Assembly: GCA_036872755.1 (NCBI GenBank)
Contig: JAVHNS010000001.1
Coordinates: 2,790,001-2,854,000, forward strand
Direction: 5' to 3'
DNA: 64,000 bases
Origin: Orbilia blumenaviensis
Lineage: Eukaryota > Ascomycota > Orbiliomycetes > Orbiliales > Orbiliaceae
In this document: positions 23,601 to 35,041 of the stretch, piece by piece
How the letters are laid out: the number at the start of each line of letters is the position of its first letter
Position numbering within the stretch: the first letter of the stretch is position 1
Made by a program: the position numbers and the translations under genes
Notes under the pieces: model-generated
Told to the model about the DNA's origin: nothing
The model's database searches: none
The model's input: the letters and a program-made list of their open reading frames with translations, nothing else

Positions 23601-24215
23601 AAAAAGAATCCAAAGAAAACCTTACTCGGGAAATATAAACCTATTCCCATCCACAGCCTAGCACCCGCGAGCTCCATCTTCGCACATAACACATAACGTA
23701 TGTAAGTACCATGCAAATGCACATGCATATACCGCACTTGTACATCCTGCCAATGAACTGCCGTATCGCGCGTACATTTCGACATGGACCAGGCCAGGAC
23801 TCTATATCCCCGGCCGATAGCCCAGCACGCGCATTGGCTTAATCAATTAATTGCCGGGGGGGAAGGAAGAAGAAGGGAAGGAAAAAGCGGCCTGGATAAG
23901 TGTCTATGGAGAATATGTAGATGCAGGTGCAAGTGCGGTAGTGATTTACATAGTACATGCTGCTACATACATGACAGACAGTCCCCCCTCATGCGACCGG
24001 GTCCGTGTGCCTACCAGATAGGGCGACCTAACTACACGCAATCAATTCGACCAATTGACTGACCAGACCAGGAGCTTAGGTTTTTGCCAAAAGCGAGCGT
24101 GCATGAGACATAGCTAGTGCAACCAACAAACTGACGTCGATGATATAAATTAATTCTTTGATAAGCCATCCCTACATTCACGGGAGGAATCTGGATCGAA
24201 TACCGCGGGATTTTG

Positions 24216-24247
<32 letters not shown>
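24216..24247. repeat. A32 homopolymer
   Basis: An uninterrupted run of 32 A. It pairs with a similar run 244 bases downstream. Exact length in such runs is unreliable in assemblies. Confidence 0.85.
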
Positions 24248-24250
<3 letters not shown>

Positions 24251-24488
24251 GGTGAGGTGTTTTTGATTAAGCTTTCAATATATTGAATCAGCTATAAAAA
24301 GTATGTGCTGCCCTTGCTGCTGGCATGCTGTATGGGTACGCGCGTTATGCTAGCTACCCCCGTGCATTCCTTAAGCTTGTGAAACCATAGAGCTGTCGTT
24401 ATAAAACTCAACCTCTTCGAATCCCCCACGCATATATCTTGCAACATGCCAACTAGACGCGAAACACACGCGAGGGCGCCCAAAATAT

Positions 24489-24491
<3 letters not shown>

Positions 24492-24522
<31 letters not shown>
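24492..24522. repeat. A31 homopolymer
   Basis: An uninterrupted run of 31 A on the same strand as the run at 24216-24247. The 244-bp segment between the two runs has no recognised identity. Confidence 0.85.
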
Positions 24523-24526
<4 letters not shown>

Positions 24527-24791
24527 AAATCCAGATCTACCCGTAGAACAATTCTTTTCTTAAGCTAGAACACGAAAATCATTCTTTGAAGCTTTGTTCC
24601 ATTCCTGGAATCGTTCGATCCTGCGGCTGCGGATAGCCATAGCTACCTAGGTATGCATAGCCATGTGGGTTTACTAGATCCCTGGCATCAGAATCGCCAA
24701 AAATACTTTGACTTTGGCGCTGTGCTTCAAGTATACTGAAATAGGTAAGAATATAAAAGATAGGATGAAATATGCCAGTAGCTACCTCTTA

Positions 24792-24922
24792 TGTAGTGAT
24801 ACTTAGGATATAAGTATAATTAGGTGCCCTCCAGAAAAGGACTAAAGATCTAAATAGCTTATATATAGGCAAAATTAAATTAATTATTAATAGGAAAATT
24901 ATAAAACCCAAGATATATTATA
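24792..24922. repeat. LTR of element A (left copy, outer left)
   Basis: The 131-bp repeat starts TGTAGTGATAC and ends CATT-type ATTATA. The outer half keeps G and C; the inner half is converted (for example AAAACCCAAGATATATTATA against GGGGCCCAGGGCGCATTACA in the partner). Confidence 0.82.
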
Positions 24923-27900
24923 ATCTCCTTATTTTTCAAAAGTTCATTAAAGTATGTAAATTTGTTAAAATATGTAGATATTAATTTGATTTTTTTTAAT
25001 AATATTATATTAAAACATATAAATATAAATTTAATTTTTTTTAATAATTTTGTAAAATATTTTTTAATTATTTTTTTCTTTTAGTTTAATATTAGTTTTA
25101 AATTTTTTAATTAATTTAATCTCTTTTATAAATATATGATTAACTTATTTTAATTTTAATTTAATTTTATTTATTTTATTGTTTTTAATGTTTAAAATTA
25201 ATTTTATTATTTTTAATTTTTTTTATTTTAAGTTTATTATTATATGTAAAGTATATATATTTTTGTTATTTTTTTATTTATTATAATTTTATTTATATTT
25301 TTTATATTTAATTAAGTATTGGATTTTAATTTTTTTTTTATATTTTTTTTTTTTTATAATTTATTTATTTAAAATTTAAAATATTTTATATTTTTTTTTT
25401 TTTTATTTGTTTAATATTAAAAAAAATATTAATATTATTATTTTTTTATATAAATTTATTATTAAATCTAATATTAATTTTAAATAAAATATAAATATTA
25501 TTAAATATATATATATATTAATTAATAAATTAAATTAAAATATATTTTTATATTTAACTTTTTTAAATATCTTAAATAATTTTATTTATTAAATAATTAA
25601 TTTTTTTTTTTTAATTAATAATAATATATATCCAATTTTTAAATTTAAATAAATTTATTTTAATTTAAAAACCTTATTTACAATTTAATAATATTTATTT
25701 TTTTAAATAATTATTATAATTACAATAAATTAAACAATATTTACTATATTTTACTAATATTAAAATTAAAATTTTATTAATTTAATAAATTATTTTTTTA
25801 TTTATTAATTATTAAAAAAATTTTTAAATTTTAAATTTTTTTTTTTTTTAAAAAATATTATATATTTAATTATATTTAATATTAATTTTAATTTTTTTTT
25901 ATATAAGATTTTAAATGAAATATAATTTATTATTATATTTTTTAAATTTATTATTATTTTTTTTAATTTTAATAAAAATATTATTTAATTATTTTAATTT
26001 ATATTAATATAATATTTTAAAATATATTTAATTTTTTAATTTAATTTTTTTATTTAATTATTTATTTATAAATTAAATATTATTATTATTAAAATTTTAA
26101 TTTTAAATTTTATTAATTTAAATAATTTTTTTTATAATTTATTAATAAATTTTAAATTTTTATTAAAAATTAATATTATCAGATATTTTTAAATAAGATA
26201 TTTATAAAAATAATAAATTAAAATAATTTTTTTTATTTTTTAAATTTTTTTTATTAAAATAAATTTTATAATTTTTAATATTTTTTCTATTATAATAAAT
26301 ATCATATTAAATGTTTCTTCCATTAAAAAATATTAATATTCAAATAAATTAATTATTAAATTTAAATTTATTATTGAATTTAAAATTATTAATATTAATA
26401 TTATATTTAATAATTTATATTAATAATATTATTTAGTAATATTTTATATATATAAAAAGTAATAATTAATATATTTTTTAATATTTTTAATTATATATAA
26501 TTAGTAATATAATTTTGTTAATTAAAAATATATTTTTTAAAATTTATAATATATTTAAATATCATATACTATCTTTAGAATTTTATGTTATAATTTTTTC
26601 ATTAATAAATATAATTTTAATAATTTTTTTATTATATTGTTAAAAAATAATAATTTATTTTTTAATATATATATTAATATTTAGTATAATTGAAATTTTT
26701 TATTATTAGGTTTTTGTTTTTTTAATTTTTTCAATATATCACCATTTTTTTTCTAATATTTTTTTTTTATTTTTTTTTTAAATTTTTTTAAGAATTTTAT
26801 TATTACTATAATAAAATACAAATTTTAAAATTTTGTTAATTTTTTCTTTTTATAAGTAAAATATATTTTTTTTATATTATCCATAATCTTTTTTATTTTT
26901 ATTATTTTTTTTTTTTTTTAATTTAATTATTATTATTATATTTTTTTTTTAAATAATTTTTTAATTTTAATTTTTAATTTATTAAAAATATTTAATACTT
27001 TTATTTTATATTTTTATTAATAACATATTATAATTTTATTTTAAAATTATAATAAAAAGATTACTTATTTTTAATATAACATATTAATTTTTTTTAATAT
27101 AATTATTTTAATTTTTTTTAATTTTAATAAATTTTAAATAATAAAATAATTAATATATATAATTAAATATAATATTTGTTTCACATACAACTAAAATTAT
27201 TTAAAATTTTATATCAATTTAAAAAATTTTAAATCTATTAAAAAATATTTTATTTTTATTATTATTAACTTTTTTAAAAAAAATACTAATAATACTAAAT
27301 CTTTTCTATTTACTAAATACATTTCCAAAAAAATTTAGATTTCCTTATCTACATCTTATCCAAATTTTTGAAATTTTAATTTTATAATTTTATTTATAAA
27401 AAAATTTATTTTATATACTTTTACCTAATATACAATTATTTCTCATCCTCATACCTAACTATTATCCATAAAAATATATAAAATCTTATTTTATTAAAAA
27501 TATATTAATAAAATTAATAATATAAATTATATATTTTTAAAAATAATTTTTTATTTATTATTTAAATTAATCTTTATTTAATTAATATATACTTTTTTTA
27601 TTAAACCTTTTATTAATAAATCCTTCAACAACTTAATTTTAATTATTTACAATAATATTATTTTTTATATAAAAAACAAAATCAAATATAAATACCAATT
27701 AACCATACCAATAAATAATTTTAGATTTATTAAATTTTTAAATTTTATAAAATTTTTTATTATTATTATCTATTATTTTAAAATTAATATTTTAAATTAA
27801 TTGATAATTTTGTTTAATAATTTTATTAAATAAAAATTTAAATAATATTTATTTGTTTTTAATATAATTTTTATATTTTATAAAATTTAAAAAATTTTAT

Positions 27901-28779
27901 TTAATTTTTTAATAAAATTTTTAAAAATTTCAACATATATTATCAAATTATTAATATATATTAACACAAATTTTTTAAATTTTTTAAATAAATAATTTAT
28001 TAATTTTTATTAATATTAAATTAATTTTTTATATCCTATAAATATAATAATAAATATTTTATATTTATAATATATTATTATTATAATTTAATAATAATAA
28101 TTTTTTTTAATTATTTTTTAATAATATATTATCATAATATTTCTTATAATTAATTAATATTTCCTAATTAATTTATTTATTACTTCATCTTATAATAAAA
28201 TTGGATATATATTGTTTAAAATTAAATTATTTAATAATTTTATATTTATTATAAAATATATTTTAACATTTTTATATATTATAAATATTTATAAATTATA
28301 TAATAATTTTAATATAAATATTAATTAAATTTTTTTATTTTTAATAAAAAAATTAAAAACTATATTAATTATATTTTTACTTTTTTGAGATAATTAAATT
28401 AAAAATTTAAATTTTAATTTTTTTTTATTTTTTTAATAAATTAGAATTTTTAATTAATTATTTTCTTTTTTATATACTATATTTAAGAAAATATTAAAAA
28501 ATCTAACATATTTTTTAATTAGAAGTTTTAAAATTTTAATTTCTAAATTTATTATATTATTTATTATATTAATATTAATTTTTTTATAAAATAATATTAA
28601 TATATTTAAAATAATTATATTTTTAAAAAATAAATAAAAATATATTAATACATATATTTATTTTAATTATTTTAATATTTAATATTTTTTATTTTTTTTT
28701 AAAAAAGATTTTTCAAAATTTTTTTAAATTATTAATTTAATTTCCAAAAATATATAAATATTTACTTATAAAACCCAGA

Positions 28780-28960
28780 AAGTTAGTTCCTCTGTCAATT
28801 CAGTCTCAGTATTAATGACTTTTGCAGTAAAAGTATCTTTAACTTTTGCAGTAAGAGTATCTTTAACTTTTGTAGTAATATCTTTTTCCCCCTTTTTTAA
28901 GAAGTCCTTACTAGTATCTTCTTTTTTTAAAAATCAGTTGTTAAATCATTTTTCATATTC
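28780..28960 (-). pseudogene. Coding relic with 24-bp repeats inside element A
   Basis: This patch escapes the surrounding AT drift. The minus strand has about 55 open codons, rich in Lys, Thr and Glu. They contain an eight-residue repeat KDTLTAKV / KDTFTAKV (24-bp DNA period, units near 28,826-28,880) and end ELTEELTFWVL-stop. It is probably a fragment of the element's own protein. No domain is recognised. Confidence 0.5.
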
Positions 28961-31900
28961 TCAAGATACTTTAGCTTAAAAATTATATTTCACCTTATCA
29001 AATAAATTAATTACTTCTAATATACAATTCCTTAACAACTTAATTTTACTATTAATAATATTTATAATTATAAACTTTATTTAATTATAAAATATGATTT
29101 TATTTAAAATTATTATTTTTAAATTATTATTTTTAATATAATTTAATTTAAATTAATAATTTTAATATTAATTTATTTTATTAAATTTAATTTTAATTAA
29201 ATATTAATAATTTAATAATAAAATAATTAATTTTATAATTTTTATTAATATTCCCTTAACCAAATATTTTTTTTTTATAATTATTAATATTTTAATTATT
29301 TTATAAAAATTTATTATAATTGTTTATTAAATTAATTATAAAATAATATTTTTTTATATAAATATATTTTATTTTATTAATAATTTATATTATAAATATT
29401 TTATTATTAAATATTTTTTAATAAATTATATTTAATTATTTTTTTTAATTTTTTAGAAAATTAGAAATTTTATTTATTTTTTAAATTATTTATTATTACT
29501 ATTGAATTTTTTAATTATTATATTATTATTATATAATTTTGTGATTATAAATATAATTTTTTTAATTATTTTTTTAAAAAATATTTTATTTATTAAAAAA
29601 TTTTTAAAATTAATATTTATATAATTAATATATTATTTTTTTTTTAATTTAAAAATTATTTTAATTTTTATATATTAATTATTATTGATTGTATTTAAAA
29701 TTATTATTAATAAAATTAATAAAATTAATCTAAATATTTATGATTTAATTATATTTTAATAATTATTGGTTATTATTATTTAATATTTTTTTTAAATTAT
29801 ATGCTAATATAGTTTATTTTTTAATTTAAAAATTTTATTATAAATTTAATAATTAATATTTTTTTTAATATTTAATTTTGGAATATTAATTTAAATAATT
29901 AATTATTTTAGATTTTTTAAATAAATTTTTTTTTTTATTATAAAATAAAAATTAATTTTTAATATTTTTAATATTATATTATTTTTTTATATTAATAATA
30001 TTGTTATTTTTATTTTTAACAACTTTAATATAATTTTCTTCCAATTTTAATATAATACTAAATTTAAAATTAAATTTATATTTAATTAATTATAATCTTT
30101 ATTTTTATAATTATTATTTTTATTATTTAGTTTTATTACAAATTATTTAAAAAATTTTATCTAATAATTTTTTTTAATAATTTATTTATAATATTTTTAA
30201 TTTTTATTATTATTTAAATTATTTTTAAAAATTTTATTATAAAAAATATTTATTATTTTTTAAAATTTTTTATTTATATTAATTATTTATTATTATATTT
30301 TTTTAATTATTATATAAATATTTTTAATTTTTTAATATATATTATATAAATTTTTTAAACTTTATTTAATATAATAAATAATTTTTTTTTTTTTTAAATA
30401 ATTTTTTATTTAATAACTCAAATTATTATAATTAAAATATTTTAATTTAACTAATTATTTATTTTTTTTTTTTTAATTAATTTTATAAATGGCTTTTAAA
30501 TAAATATTCTTTTTATTAACTTTTTTATTTTTAATTTTATTTATTTATTTTTTATATTATTTTTTAATTACAATTTTTTTTTATTAATAATTAATTATAA
30601 AATTGTTATATTTTTTTTAATTTTAATTTTTATTATTATTAATCTAAATTAATTTTCTATTATTATTTCTTTTAATACTTATATTTTTAAATAATATTTT
30701 TTTTTTTTTATAATTATATTTTTTTTATATTATTATTTATTATTATATTAATATTATTTAATATAGTTTTAGATTTTTTTTTTTTTAAATTAATATATAA
30801 GTATATTTTATAATTAATTTAAAATTTTATATTTTATTCTCAAATTTTTTATAAATTATATTTATTTGTATATAAAAATTATTCTTTTTATATATTATTA
30901 ATTTTTATAATTTATTATTAAAATAATTTAATAAATTTTTTTTATTTTATTTGAATATGTATATAATTATTTTTATTAATAATTTTTTATTTATATTAAT
31001 AAAATTTTTAATAAAATAAGTTATTTAATTTTATATATTTATAAAAAGATTTTTTTTTTTTATTTAATAATAAAATGTTTTTTTAATTTTAAATAATTTT
31101 ATTATTTAAATATAAAGGTAAAATTATTTTTATTTTATATTTATTTAATTAATATAATAATATTTTTTTAATTTAAATTATAAAATAATAAATAATGTTT
31201 AAATTAAATTATTTTTTTAATTTAAATATTATTTATTTAATTATTTGTTTAAATTAAAGTAATTTAATATTAAATATATTAATTTTATTATTTATTATTA
31301 TAATTATTAATAATTTTTTTATTATATTTTCATTATTTATAATTTTTTTTTTATTTAATTAATTTTTTTTTTCTTAAATTATTATATATTTTTTAAAATT
31401 AAAAATTTTTATATTATTATTTGATTTATTTTAATTAGTATTTTTATTTATAAAATAATTAAATTTCTTTTTTTTAACTTTTTTCAAATAATCATTTATT
31501 AATTTAATATTTATTTCTATTATTTTAATAAATTTTCTTTTTAATTCTTTATTTATTTTTTTTTTTATTATGTCTAATATATTTTTAATATTTTTTAAAA
31601 TTTGTTTATTAATTTTAAATTTTAAATTAATAATTAAATATAAATATAATTAATTAATAATATATTATATAAAATATTTATATTTAACTAAATTAAAATT
31701 ATAATTTATTTTTATAAAACTTAATTTATATTTTTATTTTAAATTATATAAAAATAAAATATATAAATATAAAAATTAAAATTATAATTATAATTATATT
31801 AATTATTAAAATAGTTGTTATTATAATTATTACTAAAATTACTAAAATTATTTTATTAATTTTAACACCTATTTTTTAACTTTTTTTCTTAATTATACAA

Positions 31901-33949
31901 ATAAATTTACTATTTTTTATATTATTATTAATTTATTAAATTTAATATTAAATAAATTTATTATATTATATAAATTTATTATTCTAAATAAATTTATTTT
32001 TTTTAATATATATTATTTTATTAATAGTATGTAGTTATTTAATTAAAAATTTTTTTAATTAAAACAATTTTATTATTTTTATAATTTAAAATTAAAATAT
32101 TTTAAAAATTTTTTTTATAATTTTATTTATAAACTTACATTAATATAATTTAAATTACTAATATAATTTAAATTATAATTTAATTTATTTTTAACTAATA
32201 AATTTTTAATTTAAACTATTATTTATATTTTTTTAATTTTTTATACCTATAAATATACTAATTTAATTATTTAATTTATTATAATATTAATTATTTATAA
32301 ATATTTTTTTATTTTTTTTTTATTTTTAAAAAAATTTAAAATTAAAAATTTATATATTTTTAAAATATTTACAACATAAGTATATAAAATATTATATATT
32401 ATTAAATTTTTTATTAAATTTATTATTATTAAAATAATTATTTTATAAATTTTATATTTAAATTTTTTTTTAATTATTATATATAATTTTAAATTATTTA
32501 ATTATGATTTTAATTTTTTAAAATATAATTGTTTATTATTTTTTAAATTAAATTAATTTTTTAAATTAATTTGTAAATATATAAATATTTTTTTAAAATT
32601 ATTATTATTTTATTAAATGTTAATTATTATTTTTGATAATTTTTTGGTAATATTTTTTAACTTTTTTATTAAATTTTAAATTTTTTTTATTTTTATAAAA
32701 TATTTTAAAAATAAAGATAAATTTTTTTATAATATTATTATTATTTATTTAATAATATTATAATTTAATAATTTAAATTTTTTTTTTTTTTTATTATTGT
32801 TATATATTTTTTATTTTGTTTTAATTTAAATTTTAATTTTAAATTATTATTTTTTTATTAAAATTTTAATTTTTAAATTAATTTTAATTAAATTCTTTAC
32901 CAATTATTCATTATAAATTTTTTAAAACTTTTTTAATAAATTTTTTATAATTTTAATTAATTTAGCTTTTTATTTTCTTATTTTTTTTTATATTATTAAC
33001 TTTTGTTTATTTTTTATAATAAATATTAATTTAATATTTTCTTTTATAATTACAAAAACTAACATTAATTATTTAATTTAAATTAATATTAATTATATTA
33101 ATTTTATTAATTTTAATATAAAAATTTTAATATTTTCAATAAATATTATCTTTAATTTTTTTGTTTTTTTCTTTTTTATTTATATTAAATTTTTTTTTTT
33201 TTTAATGTTTTTTTTAATTTTTTTTATTTTAATATTATTTAGTTAATATTAATTATTTTTATTTAAATAAACTTCTATTTTTTTATATTTTATTTTTAAA
33301 TTTAATTTTTAAAATTTTTATAAAAAAATTATAATAATATTTATTATTTTTGAAATTGTTTTAAATAATAAAAACATTTTTTTAATTAATTTTATATAAA
33401 TTTAAACTAATAACTCTTTTAATATTAATTTAATATTAATATAATATTCTATTTTATTATAAATAATAAATATAAAATTTAAAAAAACAAAAATCAATTT
33501 TTTAAATTATTTATTAATATTTATATTTTTTTAATTTAATTAAATAATAATTTAAATTACTGTATATCTATAATTTAAAAATTATATTATATTAATTTTA
33601 AATTTCTTAATTCTTTATTTTAATTTATATAACTAAAAATTATTATAATCATTATCAGTTTAAATACTTTAAATATTCCAAATATTATCATTTTATATTT
33701 TCATCTTTTTTATAATTGTTAATAAATTAAATGCTATTTATGCTTATTAAACTAGTATTTAAAATATTAAAGATATTAGTATTTAAAATAAAATTAATAA
33801 AATTCTTTTTTTAATCTTTTTTTTTATTAGTATCAGAAGAATTTTGTCCTCTTTCTTTTTTTTAAAATCTATTATTTTAGAACTTAATGGTTATATAATT
33901 TTAAAAATTTGATACATAATGTAATTATATAGTTAAAATAATTAACTAT

Positions 33950-34190
33950 TTGAATAAGAAAGGTGTATGTAAAATAAATTATTGTAATTGGCTAACTAAG
34001 TGTTAGGTGCGTGCAGGTATATGTAGGGCTAGATAGGGCAAATGGGGTTGAACTAAGTGGGTGTGTGTAATAGGTGTGTGCACAATATATATAATTTCTT
34101 TACTAAAATAATAGATATATGCATAATACATATAATTTCTTCACCAAACCAAGAATCCTTCCTCCTGAACCAACTAAGCTATTAATCTGA
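33950..34190. repeat. GC-retaining patch inside element A, shared by both copies
   Basis: This patch, about 0.4-0.7 kb inside the LTR, is much less AT-rich than its surroundings (for example GTTAGGTGCGTGCAGG and GGGCAAATGGGGTTG). The inverted right copy keeps the same patch at about 48,900-49,110. A phrase ending ATATAATTTCTT occurs twice within it. No coding frame is supported. Confidence 0.65.
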
Positions 34191-34553
34191 TTGAAAATGG
34201 ATATATTTACTTATTTTGATAATATAATCTATTAATAAACTTATTAAATTATTTTTAGAAGTTTTAATATAAATATCAGGAATATGAAAATTTAAGAAAT
34301 TATAATCTAATTAATTATATATAAGTAGTATAAAATAAAGTTTTTTAGAATAAAAAAACTTTTTATTTATAAATATATGTGCTAAAATTTAGAAAATTTT
34401 TTTTGAATTTAATTATTTTAATTAAATAATTTTTATTAATTAAATAATTATTTTACTTTTAATAATATATCAGAAGTTTAACTTTTTTATAATTTTTCAA
34501 AATTAGTTTAAAAATTTTATTAATAAAATTAGATTTTTTTAATATTATTAAAT

Positions 34554-34684
34554 TATAATAATATTTAAAATATAAATATAATTAAATACCCTCCAAAAAA
34601 GGGCCAAAAATTTAAATAACTTATATACAAATAGAGCTAGGTTAGCTATTAATAGGAAAGTTACGGGGCCCAGGGCGCATTACA
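34554..34684. repeat. LTR of element A (left copy, right end)
   Basis: This is the 131-bp partner of the repeat at 24792-24922 in the same orientation. Here the inner half is AT-converted (TATAATAATATTTAAAA), while the outer half keeps CGGGGCCCAGGGCGCATTACA. It marks the left edge of the gene island. Confidence 0.85.
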
Positions 34685-34933
34685 CTTTAGCTCCAATCGT
34701 CGATTGATATATCTGATCCACTCAGCAGACTAGGGATACCTAGGTCGTAAGTGTTGGCTAAGGCTTTGGAAGCCCTTGTCTCGTACACAGATGGTTTATC
34801 AAAGGCTATCTTTGTTTATTACGTAAATTATAACTTTTTTATTCCTAACTCTATACGCCAAAAATACATATATTGAATATCCAGTATAAGGTTTTTAAGC
34901 TCCTTGACAATCGGTTTCCCTGGTTACCATGAA

Positions 34934-35041
34934 CCATCAACTCGGATTAAATGCTGCATTACCCTATCCCTCTTCACTCGAATTGAATGCCGCGTTACCC
35001 TGTGTCTCTTCACTCGAATTGAATGCCGCGTTACCCTGTCT
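34934..35041. repeat. 36-bp tandem repeat at the DUF3433 gene 3' end
   Basis: Units at 34970-35005 and 35006-35041 are nearly identical and encode the repeated GNAAFNSSEE tail of the minus-strand protein. A third, diverged unit at 34934-34969 contains the present stop codon (34964-34966). Confidence 0.85.

Larger units (their letters stand above)
20683..24791. other. 4.1-kb gene-free interval before the AT-rich block
   Basis: The proximal part must hold the glycogenin promoter. The rest contains ATGGTATG-type repeats near 21450-21490, a CCCTTT repeat near 22672-22706, and two very long A-runs (separate entries). Open frames are short and unrecognised. The distal end borders the 5' LTR of element A at 24792. 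Confidence 0.45.
24792..34684. mobile_element. Element A, left copy: decayed LTR-type retroelement
   Basis: Direct 131-bp repeats at 24792-24922 and 34554-34684 begin TG and end CA, with inverted TGTA/TACA tips, as LTRs do. The interior of about 9.6 kb is almost pure A and T, and no intact open frame survives. Flanking bases TCTTA (left) and CTTTA (right) could be a 5-bp target duplication if two C/T transitions are allowed. The part nearest the right LTR has a homologous inverted copy at 48,388-51,692. The plus strand is visibly T-rich here and A-rich in the inverted copy, as expected. The AT drift by C-to-T and G-to-A changes fits RIP. Transcription direction and superfamily cannot be told; a coding relic at 28,780-28,960 reads on the minus strand. 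Confidence 0.8.

Noticed and set aside
24416..24424. TTCGAATCC as a tRNA T-loop/B-box
   Set aside because: The five bases before the loop (ACCTC) do not pair with the CCCCC-type bases after it, and no acceptor stem or anticodon arm could be built.
24792..34684. AT-rich blocks as mitochondrial DNA
   Set aside because: They contain no rRNA, tRNA or respiratory genes. They carry LTR ends and run straight into nuclear-type split genes.
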